64,000 bases of DNA, from the NCBI GenBank assembly GCA_030620095.1, contig JAUTXW010001311.1, positions 186,001-250,000 of the forward strand, given 5' to 3'. Below the pieces are notes generated by a model, which worked only from the letters and a program-made list of their open reading frames with translations, was not told the origin of the DNA and did not search any database. The stretch's first letter is position 1. Each line of letters begins with the position of its first letter. The DNA comes from Kuschelorhynchus macadamiae (lineage: Eukaryota > Arthropoda > Insecta > Coleoptera > Curculionidae). A program made the translations under genes and the position numbers. Positions 26,210 to 37,149 of this stretch are shown piece after piece.

Positions 26210-26610
26210 GGGGTGAAGCGGATCACAGTGGGTGAAGTGGATCAAGGACACCAAATTTCAAATATTGGCGGGAAACAAGTTTCCTCCCACTCTGGGAAGC
26301 GCGCTAACCGGTCGAACCGATAGCGGGCAGTATACGTCGAGCTAGTGTCGCGTAAAGAGTGTTAAATAACAGGTGAGTTTCTCGTTGTATTTTATTGAAT
26401 TTAGGCGTGAAATTTCGGGAATTTGCAAAATCTGAAAACAAACTATTACACATGAGAAGTGAATGGTGTTACAATGTTTTAGTATTAATATATATAAAAA
26501 TTAGTCCTTTTTAAACACATCCCTATTTCTGGTTTGACAAGATTTTTTTTAATTTAATGTTGATTTGCTGTTTTACCTAAAAATTACATTTTAGGGGGTG
26601 AAGTGGATCA
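26210..26610 (+). promoter_or_regulatory. Left subterminal repeats of the pogo element
   Basis: GGGTGAAG(C/T)GGATCA occurs at 26210-26225, 26230-26244 and 26595-26610, all direct. Candidate transposase-binding sites; binding is inferred. Confidence 0.6.
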
Positions 26611-26971
26611 CTTGATTGTAGAAGCAATATTTATTAATAATGATATTAAACTATACTTTTAGTTACATGAAACTATAGCAATAAGATTGAAGTGAATATT
26701 TATTAGTTATAATAATCAATAGCAAACCGAATCCTGTATTTGCCCCCCCCCTTCCTTTTGTAATTTATTACACATATTTATACTTTCATTTATAAAAATG
26801 GATGACCCTTTTTAACAGGAAGACAGCTAACCACTTACTTTAGTTTTTTTTACTGTATGCAACCCAACATACCCAGAGCCAATAGGGGTATTACGTGTAA
26901 AAAGATACATAGCGGTACAAATTTTGGGGTTGTTAACAATATAATAATTATAAGAATATTTTTCATTTTAG
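26373..26971 (+). other. Probable 5'UTR intron of the pogo transposase gene
   Basis: Donor AACAG|GTGAGT at 26372/26373 and acceptor TTTTCATTTTAG ending at 26971, ten bases before the ATG at 26982. Consensus is good at both sites; no transcript evidence. Confidence 0.55.
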
Positions 26972-26981
26972 ATTTTTTAAA

Positions 26982-28779
26982 ATGCCGAGAACATATGTAA
27001 AGAAGGTTGGGGGTTTGGGCTAACCGGACGTATGACCCAGTATATTTAGAAAGAGCAGTGGCGGCGGTTCGCGAGAGACGGATGAGTATGCGGCAAGCCT
27101 CTGAAAATTATGGAGTTCCATTTACAACTTTAAATAGGAGAATTCACGGTAGGGCAATGGGCAAATATGGTGGTCAAAAAGTATTAAACGACGAGGAAGA
27201 AAATAAGTTGGTTCAAGTATTGTTGTTATGCGCCGACTGGGGATTTCCTCTTAAAAGTTACGACGTACGATTTATGGTACAGCAATTTTTAAACATGTGC
27301 GGCAAGAGAGAAAAGCGCTTTAAGGACAATCTTCCCGGCAACGACTGGTTCAAAAGCTTTATGTTAAGGCATCCAAATTTAACATTAAAATTAGCAGAAA
27401 ATACTAAGAGAGTGAGGGCTGCTGTATCATACGAAACTGTGGAGGACTATTTTTCCAATCTGAGACAAACAATTGAAGGTGTGCCTCCTTCAAATATAAT
27501 TAATTTTGACGAAACTAATTTTGCTGACGATCCAGGGGCAGTCAGAGTTGTAGTAAAACGTGGTATTAAGCATGCACACCGAATAATTGACACTTCAAAA
27601 TCGAGTACAAGTGTAATGTTTGCCATTGCTGGAGATGGCACACTTCTTCCACCCTACGTGGTGTACAAGGCCAAACATTTATATCCAGGGTGGATGGAAG
27701 GAGGCTATCCTGGATCGAGATATGGCCGAACAACTAATGGTTGGTTTGACAGTGACTCGTTTCAAGAATGGTTCCTAAGAATTGCCTTGCCATACTTGCG
27801 ATCATTGGATGGGCCAAAAGTTATGATTGGCGACAACCTCAACAGCCATTTAACTATAAATGTTGTCGAACAATGTGAAAATAATGATATAAAATTTGTT
27901 TTGCTGCCACCAAATTCTACACATATGCTACAGCCGTTAGATGTAGCTTACTTTCGGCCATTTAAAGCTGCTTGGCGTAGTGTGCTTGAAAAATGGAAAT
28001 TAAAAAATCGGGGTGTCCTGCCCAAGACTGTTTTTCCACGTTTATTGAATGACACTATAAAAATTGTTGGTGCAAGATCAGAAGCCAATACAGTGGCAGG
28101 ATTTAAGGCATGTGGCATATCACCATTTCAGCCAGACGTTGTTTTAAAAAAAATTAGACATCTTAGAGCAAGGCCCGAAGAAAGACAAGAAGAACAGCAA
28201 ATAGAAAGAGCTTGGTGTAGCACAATTGTTGACCATCTAAGCCAAATGAGAACTGGAAGTGGAGAAGCTTCAAAACGGGGGAAAAAATTAAGTGTACCAG
28301 CAGGTAAAAGTGTTTCAGTGTCTGATCTTTTACCGACAATAATGAGCGACCAGTTAGAAGAAGAACTAGAAATCGAGGCAATAGAAAGGGGAATAGACCA
28401 GGAAGAAGAATTGGACCTAGATCAAAGGTTTCCAGACCAAATTCTTGATCATGCAGAACTAGACGAACAAACTCCAGGTTGTTCTCGAGACGATCCGATA
28501 TCATGTCATTTTAAAGTTGGCGATTTTGTCATTGTAAAATATAAAACAAATAAAAGAGATAGGCTGTTTATAGCCAAAATTGAAGCTATAAATGAACAAG
28601 AATATTCTGTTAATGCGCTGAGAAAGAAAAAAACTGAAAAACAAGTTTTTTTTGTGTTCCCGGACGTCTCAGACATTTCCCTAATCAATAAAAAACAAAT
28701 AGTTACGAAAGTTTTGGGAAAATTAGGCCGAAGAGGAACATATGTTTTTCAGAATGTGCAGGATTTTAATTTAGAATAA
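26982..28779 (+). CDS. pogo-family transposase (HTH_psq, DDE_1), near-intact
   Basis: A 590-codon open frame (27007-28779) begins inside the protein. The natural ATG is probably 26982 (MPRTYVKK), separated from the long frame by one extra base in a five-G run at 27007-27013. In the long frame, residues ~14-50 form a psq-type helix-turn-helix (AVAAVRERRMSMRQASENYG). A CENP-B-like second DNA-binding region spans ~60-130. The DDE_1 core has INFDETNF (Asp168), MIGDNLNSHL (Asp276) and MLQPLDVAYFRPFK (Asp312): a DD35D triad, complete. After an acidic linker (~460-490), residues ~498-570 (VGDFVIVKYKTNKRDRLFIA) form a small C-terminal domain common in arthropod pogo proteins. The protein would cut and reinsert the element in the nucleus. 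If the G run is real, this copy lacks its first codons. Confidence 0.88.
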
Positions 28780-29058
28780 GAATACATTTGTTTTTTTATC
28801 ACAATATAGATTGCATTGTGATTAAAAAACAAATTTATTATATACATTCATTTGTTTTATTTGGTTCAAATTATATTTAAGTTATTACTCTAGTTAGTTT
28901 ATAGTAACAAAGGTTCCTATAGTTGTGTGAGTTCCTAATAATATTAGCGTTTAAGAATTTGCACTTTCAAAATAAACAGATAAGCATATTTTTGTCTTTT
29001 ATTATTAATTTAATTTTTTTTTTTATTAAATCCATGTTGGTATTTCTACCTTTTTTTG

Positions 29059-29319
29059 TGATCCACTTCACCCATAGCGGGTCTAAAGTGAATGTTACAT
29101 GAAAATTCGCGACTGATCCGCTTCACCCCCACATGAGGGGTGAAGCGGATCAGTATTTAACTAAAAAAATCTCAAAAATTTATTGAGATGAAAATTTTAA
29201 AAAAACGTTATCGTGTAGCTAAATAACAAAGCTATAACATATATTTTTTTCAGAATTTTATTCCGTACCCATCATTAGTACATTTACAAAATACTCGAAA
29301 TTTTGATCCGCTTCACCCC
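29059..29319 (-). promoter_or_regulatory. Right subterminal repeats of the pogo element
   Basis: The GGGTGAAG(C/T)GGATCA motif lies on the minus strand at 29059-29073, 29114-29129 and 29304-29319, and on the plus strand at 29137-29152, so a 39-bp palindrome is centred near 29133. Confidence 0.6.
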
Positions 29320-29814
29320 GTTTGACGGTACTTCATCCCGGAAGAAAAGTGACATTTATGACTGGCTAATAAAACAAAAACAAAATCCTTTACCCAATAT
29401 GCTGAAACTAGAACTTCTTTTAATGGCAAAATCTATGAAAAAACCAACAATATATGCCGTAGATGAAATATTACGGGAAAATGGACATGAGGTTTTACGA
29501 CTGCCGCCATACCATTGCCAGTTTAACGCGATAAAATTAATATGGGCTGGGGCAAAATCATATTACGAAAAACACGTGAACGATGGTCTTACATCAAATG
29601 AAGTGCAAATTGTTTATCAGATTCATTAAATTATATTACGCCGGAGTACTGGAAGAAATCTGCGGAACATACAAAGAAATTAATATCGGATTGGTAGAAT
29701 CGAGAACGAGTTCTAGATGTCGAAATAGCACCAATGATTATTGCGTCATTTGAAGACAACTCAGAAGATGAGGGCTTTTTAAGTGTTGATGATATTTTTT
29801 AGTCTATAATATTA

Positions 29815-30060
29815 AAAAGTTTCTGAAGGATTATATTAGTCTTTGACGTGTATAAATCATAAATTGCATTATGAATATCCATTTTTGCATTGTAACTTAA
29901 GTCTTTTGCCTTTGAATTTTTTCGTGTACATTTCTTAATCTTCTTCGGAAGTAAATTATGTTTTTTTTTCATGCACAAGTTTCTGTACATTCCTTATACC
30001 GATTCTCAGAGCTTTTGCCGCTGGCTCCTGAATATTAGCCAATGGATTTTAATTTAAATT
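29815..30060 (-). pseudogene. Inverted copy of the IS630-like transposase N-terminus
   Basis: Minus strand repeats the 25440-25690 coding sequence (KKHNLLPKKIKKCTRKNSKA, IYDLYTSKTNI), directly after the stop of the plus-strand transposase. The original and this copy form inverted arms around the pogo insertion. Either a second deleted copy or part of a fold-back structure. Confidence 0.75.
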
Positions 30061-30171
30061 TTTTTTTATTAGATTTGACATAATTTTTTTTGCTTACTTG
30101 TTTAGTACATTTGTAATTTTGTAGGCAATAAATAAATAATTATAGAATACTTGTTCTATTTTAAAGCTTGT

Positions 30172-30221
30172 TTAAAATAAGTAAATTTTTTTAATAATTA
30201 TAAGACAAAATTTGATATTTA

Positions 30222-30288
<67 letters not shown>

Positions 30289-30910
30289 AATTATTTTCTT
30301 GGGCATAGGTTAACTCGTTGAGAAGTAAAACTATAATTTAATCGACGTTTCGCTCATTATATTGAGCTTTCTCAAGACATTTATTTTCTACAATAAAAAC
30401 ATGTATAGTTAGTATTTAAATTAGTAAAAAAATTATTGAAAAAACATCACTCAAAAAACATTACATTTAAAACAAACTATGATCATGAAAACAAAAATAC
30501 ATTTAAAACAACATTAATATTATATAGAGTACGTACCTTGGAAACATGTCAGTTTTACGAATGTTTTGCGAATGCAATAATTTCGATACGTCTGGAATTC
30601 TGGTAGATAAAAACGAGACAATTTTTTTTTTATCTAGAACTAGAATCTAGAAGAATCAGAACATATCCTGATTGTTCCAGTGATTCGAACCGCCTTCCGA
30701 CTTTACTTGCCATTTTGTGTATTTTTGTTTAATAATATAATAAAAAAAAACTATTTTCGTTCTCCCTGTATATTTGTAAATAGCCCATCGAGGTTTAATA
30801 GCTCGATAAAAGAATCACACAACATTTTAGTATTCACTGTGATTTCTGATTTGATTCATAAAGTTGGTGACCTTTGGACCCGCACGATAAGACCGCATTC
30901 GACTATATAA
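30172..30910 (+). repeat. Composite repeat, copy 2, with a short (TA)n tract
   Basis: Same left block (taagtaaatttttttaataa), (TA)n at 30226-30285, minus-strand GAAACGTC motif, and right blocks 'gaacatatcctgattgtt' and 'ataagaccgcattcgact' as at 10326-11861. Confidence 0.75.
30344..30375 (-). ncRNA. Hammerhead-like motif, degenerate (minus strand)
   Basis: Minus strand reads CTTGAGAAAGCTC, loop, GAGC, GAAACGTC. Hairpin GCTC/GAGC is exact; the 5' core differs from CTGANGA. Confidence 0.35.
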
Positions 30911-31212
30911 GATTTTTTCCCGACTTTTAAAAAAAATTATTTGGCCGACATTTTGTTCCGCCCGCGCCGTCTTAAATTCGTAAGAAAACTTTACCAGTTT
31001 ATCGTTATATCATCCTTCAATACAATTTGAAATTAATTTAATAAGTAGTTTTTCCAAGCTGATTTTTTAAAAAATATTTTATTAGGCCGCAATTTTGTTT
31101 TGCCTACCATTTAGAAATTTAATATCTGGGAAATATGATGTGCGGTTCAACGTAGTAGGTAAAGACAGAATACATGAGTTTCATGCAGTATATAGAATTT
31201 ATATATTATGTC

Positions 31213-31245
31213 TTGAGGATGCAGCAATAAAGTTTCGAAACGTCG
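31213..31245 (+). ncRNA. Hammerhead-like core, unit 1
   Basis: TTGAGGA, hairpin TGCAGC/GTTTC with AATAAA loop, GAAACGTC. Flanks TGTC and GACA could pair as stem I. Differs from consensus at the first C. Confidence 0.5.
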
Positions 31246-31439
31246 ACAATTTAAAAAGGGTCTTTTGTTTTTTTTTACTGGATTCTAACCCCAAATAATA
31301 CACCACTCTAACATAAAAACAAGAGGATCGTTAACGAAAACCATTTAGAAGCTTAATATCTGGGAAATATCTGCGGACAACCGAAATATGTAAAGACTGA
31401 TATGGGTTTCATGCTGGATATAGAATCTACATATGTGTC

Positions 31440-31471
31440 CTGAAGATGCAACAATAAAGTTGCGAAACGTC
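31440..31471 (+). ncRNA. Hammerhead-like core, unit 2
   Basis: CTGAAGA, one extra T, stem GCAAC/GTTGC with AATAAA loop, GAAACGTC; flanks GTC/GAC can form a short stem I. All invariant core bases are present; the unpaired T before stem II is the deviation. Confidence 0.6.
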
Positions 31472-31665
31472 GACTACTTAAAGAAAGTCGTTTGTTTTTC
31501 TACTGGATCCTAACCTCAACTAATACACCACTCTAACATAACAACAAAAGGATTGTTAACGAAAACCATTTAGAAACCTAATATATGGGTAATATATGCG
31601 GAAAAACGGAGTAAAAGTACTGATAATATGGGTTTCATGCAGGATATAAGATCTATGTATGTGTC

Positions 31666-31697
31666 CTGAGGATGCAACAAGTAAGTTGTGAAACGTC
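31666..31697 (+). ncRNA. Hammerhead-like core, unit 3
   Basis: CTGAGGA, extra T, stem GCAAC/GTTGT with AAGTAA loop, GAAACGTC; flanks TGTC/GACA pair over four bases. Confidence 0.58.
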
Positions 31698-33351
31698 GAC
31701 AATTTAAAAAAATACTTGTTTTTTTTTACTGGTACTTAACCCCAAATAATTCACGATTCTAACAAAATGTTTTTAACATTGTTTCGCCATATCTGATTTT
31801 TACCAAAATATTATCAGGCCATTCCATTTAAATAATATTTTGTCGAAATTTGAAGTCAATCGGATAAGTAGTATTTAAGCTATGTCGCGAACTGACAAAC
31901 AGACTGACAGACGGACCGACGGAATTGATAAAACATGTTTTCTGGCTTCTAAGGACGCTAAAACGTGAAGATATGTAAATCGTGAGAGTGTGATTTTCTT
32001 CTCGATTACAAAATTGTTATTTGGCCCCAATTTTGTTCCTCTATCTTGAATTAGTAACACAGTTTTACTAGTTCATCTGTATACCACAATTAGTTATGGC
32101 ACACAATTTGAAATCAATCCATTAACTAGTTTTTTCAGGCTGAATTTTTAGATATTTTATTATATCGCAATTTTGGTTCCGCTATCTTGTATTTGTACCA
32201 AAATTTTACCAGTTGATTCCAACTTAAAATTTGATGTTTATGCAAAATTTGAAATAAGTTGGATAAGCAGTTTTTTCATAATATTTTTTTTAACATTTCA
32301 CTACGCCGCCGTTTTATTTCGCCATTTTGGATTTATACCAAAATACTACCAGGTCATACAAACCCTTAATTTCTGATAAAAATTTAAAGTCAATAGGGTA
32401 AGTAGTCTTTAAGCAATGTCGCGAACTGACAGACAGACATACCGACAGACGGTCCGAGCGAATTGATAAAACATATTTTTTTTTAGCATTTAGGGACGCT
32501 AAAATGTAAAGACGTATAAAAACTGAGGGGGTGATTTTTTCATATTACATACTTTTTATTTGGCCGCCATTTTGTTCGGCCACCATGAATTAGTACCAGA
32601 ATTTTACTAGTTGATCCATATACCACAATTATTTATGACACATAATTTGAAATCAAATCATTAAGCTGTTTTTCAGGCTGAATTTTTAAATATTTCATTA
32701 AGCCGCCATTTTGTTTCGCCATCTTGGATTCGTACCGTAATATTACCAGTTGATTCCAATATAATACCTATTTGATGTTTTTTGCAAAATTTGAGAAAAA
32801 TTGGATAAGTAGTTTTTTAATAATATTTTTTTAAGACTTCATTAGACCGCAATTTTGTTTCGCCATATTGGATTTTTACCAAAATATTACTAGGTCATCA
32901 TCATATGACCCTTAATATTTGACCAAAATTTGAAGCAAATCGGCTAAGCAGTCTTTAAACTGCGCCGAGAACTGACAGACAGACAGACAAACAGACAGAC
33001 GGACCGACGGAATTGAAAAAACATATTTTTTTGTATATAGAGACGCTAAAGCGTAAAAATGTGTAAATGTGTGTGATGTGTGTCAATCGGATAAGTAGTT
33101 TTTTAGCTACGCCACGAACAAACAAACAGACAGACAGACCGTCGGAATTGAGAAAACATGTTGTTCGTCATCTAGGGACCCTGAAATGTGAAGATCTGAA
33201 AAAAATTCCGGAGAGTGATTTTTTCACGATTACAATACCTCCCTTTTAGAAGAGAAGTAAAAAGCATGCACATACAATAAGTTTAAGAGTAGTATTTATT
33301 TGTTTTTAACTATGTTGACACGGTTAACATATCACATAGACACGGTTTACG

Positions 33352-34825
33352 TGTCAATCAATCAATCAATCAAAATGTCTTTTTTATTGGTTACAAGTAA
33401 TAAGATACTATTAACAAGTGAAATGGTGGCGAGATCCAGCATGGCTGTTCATATCTAACCACCTCGAAAATAGACTTAAATGAAGACCTTGCAATTTATA
33501 TGCTAACGTACTAGTAATAACAAGAATAAAAAAAACTATATAGTGATATACTATAATGTAGCTTGATATGCCTAAGAATATGTAGCAACTAAGAACTCTA
33601 TGTCAGCTTTGAGAGATTAAATATTTTTTAAGTTTTGACTTAAACGAATCTACGGACGGGCTTGCCTTGATGCTATGGGGTATCGCATTATATACCTTGG
33701 TCGTATTATAGGTGAATGAACGCTGAAAAGCAGCGATACTGTGCCTGGGAATCTGATACAGACCTCGATGGCGTGTAATGATATTATGGAGATTTAAACA
33801 CTTTGATAACCTATCAAGAAGATACGTGGGCTCTTGGGACAACTCAATTTTAAACACTAAACATGCGAGACGTAGTTCATACCTTTCGGAAGTATTTAGC
33901 CATTTGGATCCCTCAAAATGATCTGATATGTGGTCAAACTTACGAAGTCTGTATGAAAATCTAATGCAGGAGTTTTAAATTATTTGAAGGATGATTCTAT
34001 TAATAGACTACATCGGCATAACCCAAATGTGACAGAATAAGGCTGTCACACAATCTTAATCTTACATTGGTTGAAAGAATATCCCTGTAAATATAAAGAA
34101 GTTTCAACCTAGCAATTAATTTTTGAATCAAAGAGGCCACGTGGTCATCAAATCGCAGACTAGTGTCCAGTAAAAGCCCAAGGTTCTTTCAAACATTGGT
34201 AGCAGTTAGTTTAACATTATTCAGGTAGAGACAGAAATTAATATTATTCTCAGTAGATTCTCTATCACGACCAAATATTAGAGGCTTGGTTTTATCATCA
34301 TGGTATACTTATACCATGTGACAAAGAAACTTCATCCGGGTCATAATTAATGTGACCGCATACTGTTTGCAGATCTTCCTTTGCAAATGAGCAATAAAGT
34401 TGCACGTTGTCGGCATATTGATGATAGAGACAATAATTCAGATGAGATGAAGTCAGCAGTGTACACAGAAAACAACAAGGGACCCAGAATTCTCCCTTGC
34501 GTTACACCCCTACTGACTGCCCGAAAGTTAGAGGCTTCAGCACCCAAAACCACCCTCTGACTTCTTCCGTTTAAACAACTATTCATAAATTGAATTGCCT
34601 CGAGACCCAAGCCAAAATATCGCAGTTTCTTTAGTAATAAGCCATGATCCAGCGTATCGAATGCCTTGCTATAATCCAAGAGAATTAAACAACTATTTTT
34701 CGAACTATCCTGAGCCCTTAACAAGTCGTCTGACATATTCAACAGGGCAGTAACGGTACTGTGGTCGGAGCGAAATCCAGACTGCCAACGAAAGCGTTTG
34801 CCAAAGTCGCTTAGGGTCAGTCTGA
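33352..34825 (-). mobile_element. 5'-truncated CR1/Jockey-like LINE
   Basis: Minus-strand RT fragment followed by a C-terminal ORF and ending in an ATTG microsatellite tail (33352-33375), typical of the CR1 group. The 5' end is truncated inside the RT. Confidence 0.8.
33603..34742 (-). pseudogene. LINE reverse transcriptase fragment
   Basis: At 34742-34347 the frame shows NSCLILLDYSKAFDTLDHGL (first catalytic Asp), LNGRSQRVVLG and SRGVTQGRILGPLLFSVYTA. In a shifted frame near 34430 the catalytic box reads YADN instead of YADD. The C-terminal part is at 33857-33603 (RHRGLYQIPRHS, SFTYNTTKVYNAIPHSIK), the usual tail of CR1/Jockey proteins. Frameshifts and the lost catalytic Asp make it inactive. 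Confidence 0.82.
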
Positions 34826-35985
34826 AATTTATGGTTTAAAAAAGCCACATATCACATTATTACCACACATCACACGGAAGTTTTTAAGAATTCACTTTAG
34901 AAACTTAAAACTCGAAGATATAAAGGGTGTTTTATTTAAAAATTTAAATTTACTGTCAATTCCATTTTCGTCGAAAGTGGAATTTTAACCTTTTATGAAT
35001 TAAATAGGATACTATGTAGTATGTTCATGGTTCAAATTTTACATACTTCAAAAGGTAACGAAATGTGAGCCTGGGTAACGAATTCTGTGTATAGAGATAT
35101 TGTTATGTTGATTAAAACACAAGCTGATAGATTTGCGTTAGCCGTTGTATAATAGAGAAACAACGGCCAAGCATTTAAATTTTTCTAATAACCCCAATCA
35201 ACCTGACAAAATCCCGTTCTCCAATTAATCCACTCCAACACCAACGCTTGCGTAATAATTCACTTATTTAAATTTAATATCTCGGCAATTAATAATCCAA
35301 AGTTGGAAACGGGCTGTAGGCCCTTAAATCTCAATATGAAATCGCGTTCGTATTTTAGGGTTGTGACACGCGGTGTATCACCTTTAGTTATTACACTCCG
35401 TTGCGAAATTTACCGACATTTCGTTGGAGCAGGAGTCAGTTTATTTGATATTTAAATCACGCTTTATTCCCATGTGCCAACAGTTGGTATAATTTTGATT
35501 TGTTATTATGAGACTTTTAGAAAGGATATTAAAATATATTTATAAAAAAACGTACGTGCTGTATGACCAGTAAAATCCCCATCGTACAAAAATACTGTTT
35601 AATAATTTACCCTAGTAAAATTTAGGTTTACGAAAAGTGTTGCTTGAAAACTGAGGTAAAATGACCAAAAAACAGTTAGTCACCTAATTCATCTTACCTA
35701 TAAAATTTCACGTTTTTTTTTTCGACAAGTCTGCATTAGGACATTTTTTTTTATTTGGCAAAATTTCCTCTCTATCCGTGTATTAAAATACGCTGTACAT
35801 ATTTGATAAATAATGAGCAGAACTGAAAGAGATTGATATATTTTTGATATTGGACGTAAAATATCGGAGTCGTTTTCTTTGTTGTTGAATGGTCTGGTTG
35901 AAACTGGTCTCATTTGACTCTAAAACAACCCCGTACACTAACAGAACGTCGATTTAATATACACACTATAATGTTAAAACACTAC
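34826..35985. other. No gene seen
   Basis: AT-rich; the short minus frame at 35698-35913 has no domain. 5'-flank of the LINE is not recognisable. Confidence 0.4.
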
Positions 35986-37149
35986 GTAGTCATATGAAAA
36001 CATATAATTAAATATTTACATATTATTTACTCTCTTCGTCAAGGAAAGTATTGTATTCATAAAAAAAAGTCACTCTCGGAGATTTTTTTAGATCTTCATG
36101 TTTCAGGGTCCCTAGGTGCTGATGCCGACAACCATGTTTTTCTCCGTCAGTCCGTCTATCTCTTCGTGGCATAGCTAAAAAACTGCTTATCCGATTGACC
36201 AATTTTGGCCAAAAATTAAAGGACCTAAGGGAATGTTAAGATTTGAAGAAAATGATAATAAATTATTTCTAAAAAACTACTTTTTACCCCAAGTTCTGTT
36301 AAAAAAATATCTGTAATATGGAGAAAAATTGGTAAAATTTTGATGCAATTACAAGATGTCAGACCAAAATGGTGTCCTAATAAAATGTTTCAAACAGTAT
36401 TCTTAAAAAACTGCTTATCCAGGTTGCGTTTCAAATTTTGCAAAAAAAAATATCTGTACGATATGGGGATGAACTGGTAAAATTTTGGTACAAATCCAAG
36501 ATGGCGGCTTAACAAAATATATTTCTTTCTATTTTAATGATTGTCAGATATATAAATAAGACAGATATATGGCCATACATTTCTATATGGCAATACGCAA
36601 GATAACTTTTCAGGAGAACGGTGACTTTCGGCTCGATAAACACAATATAAAAAATCGGTCAATTACCACTACCCGGAACTTCCCTCGTTTTATATCTTTC
36701 CTTTTATTAGGAATGGTTTTCGAGTGGCCCAATTTAATTTAGTACATAGTCATATATTTTCAAACATTTTTATTGAGCTCCATTTTGTTCCATCACAATG
36801 AATTCCTACCAATATTTTACCAGTTTCTACCTATGCCACACTTGATCAGTGTGATGTGTGGTAATATCAACCGTGTCTATGTGTTATTCACACTGATATT
36901 TTGTTACGTCATATTGAATTCATATATCAGTTTATCCCTATATAACATTTAATTTTTTTGTAAAATTTAAAAATAAGAATGCTTTTACATTAATTATACC
37001 ACAACTTTACCAGTTTATTTCTATGTCACATTTAATGCTTGCACAACATTTTTGTTTTGCTATCTTATATTCATACCAAAATGTTTCCAGTTCATTCCTA
37101 TCTAATATTTGAGTTTTGTGCAAAATTTAAGGCGAATTAGATAATTGAA
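35986..37149 (-). repeat. Dispersed modular repeat, inverse array
   Basis: Shows 'gattttttt agatcttcatgttt', 'ccaagatggcggct', 'ccattttgttccatca' and 'gcaaaatttaaggcgaatta' modules. Its module 'gaattagata|agtagt' is interrupted by the fold-back element at 37150. Confidence 0.7.

Larger units (their letters stand above)
26201..29328 (+). mobile_element. pogo-type DNA transposon, complete ends
   Basis: 3,128 bp; terminal inverted repeats begin CCGTCAAACGGGGTGAAGCG and end with its complement; the target duplication is TA (26199-26200, 29329-29330), as in Tc1/mariner/pogo. It sits inside an older IS630-like transposase. Seven subterminal copies of GGGTGAAG(C/T)GGATCA flank the gene and are candidate transposase sites. 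Confidence 0.95.
25427..29803 (+). pseudogene. IS630/Tc1-like transposase (DDE_3), split by a pogo element
   Basis: N-terminus at 25427-25771 (helix-turn-helix region ALGIGIRTVQKILHEKKHN). After shifts, VVFLDETWIFSN carries the first Asp near 25885, and KRFIILHAGSSTGF, LIPNLDAPSLIILDNASYHS the second (to ~26195). The gene is then interrupted by 26201-29328 and resumes at 29331 with EEKSDIYDWL, LRLPPYHCQFNAIKLIWAG. The third catalytic residue, Glu in NPIELIW, is Lys here. A later frame ends in an acidic tail (EDNSEDEGFLSVDDIF, stop 29801-29803). Multiple frameshifts predate or accompany the insertion. Confidence 0.82.
31107..31760 (+). repeat. Three ~226-bp tandem units, each with a hammerhead-like core
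   Basis: Units start with ccatttagaa..ttaatat at 31107, 31341 and 31566. Each continues 'gggtttcatgcaggatataga', the hammerhead-like core, 'ttttttactggattctaacc' and 'aacaaaaggatcgttaacga'. The third is incomplete at its 3' end. Inverted copies occur at 56540-56999. Confidence 0.85.
30911..33260 (+). repeat. Dispersed modular repeat, long array
   Basis: Tandem ~150-bp modules: 'gccgccattttgttc', 'taccaaaattttaccag', a divergent word, 'ggataagtagtttttt'. Every third to fourth module is followed by 'gacagacagacggaccgacg', 'ctagggacgctaaa' and 'gtgattttttcac'. Interrupted at 31107-31760 by hammerhead-like units. Several tiny frames are spurious. Confidence 0.8.

Noticed and set aside
27007..27009. 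TTG at 27007 as the natural start of the pogo transposase
   Set aside because: An ATG at 26982 after a good splice acceptor encodes the usual MPRxYV start; the frame difference is explained by one base in a G run.
28163..28504. 113-codon minus frame
   Set aside because: Antisense shadow of the pogo transposase.
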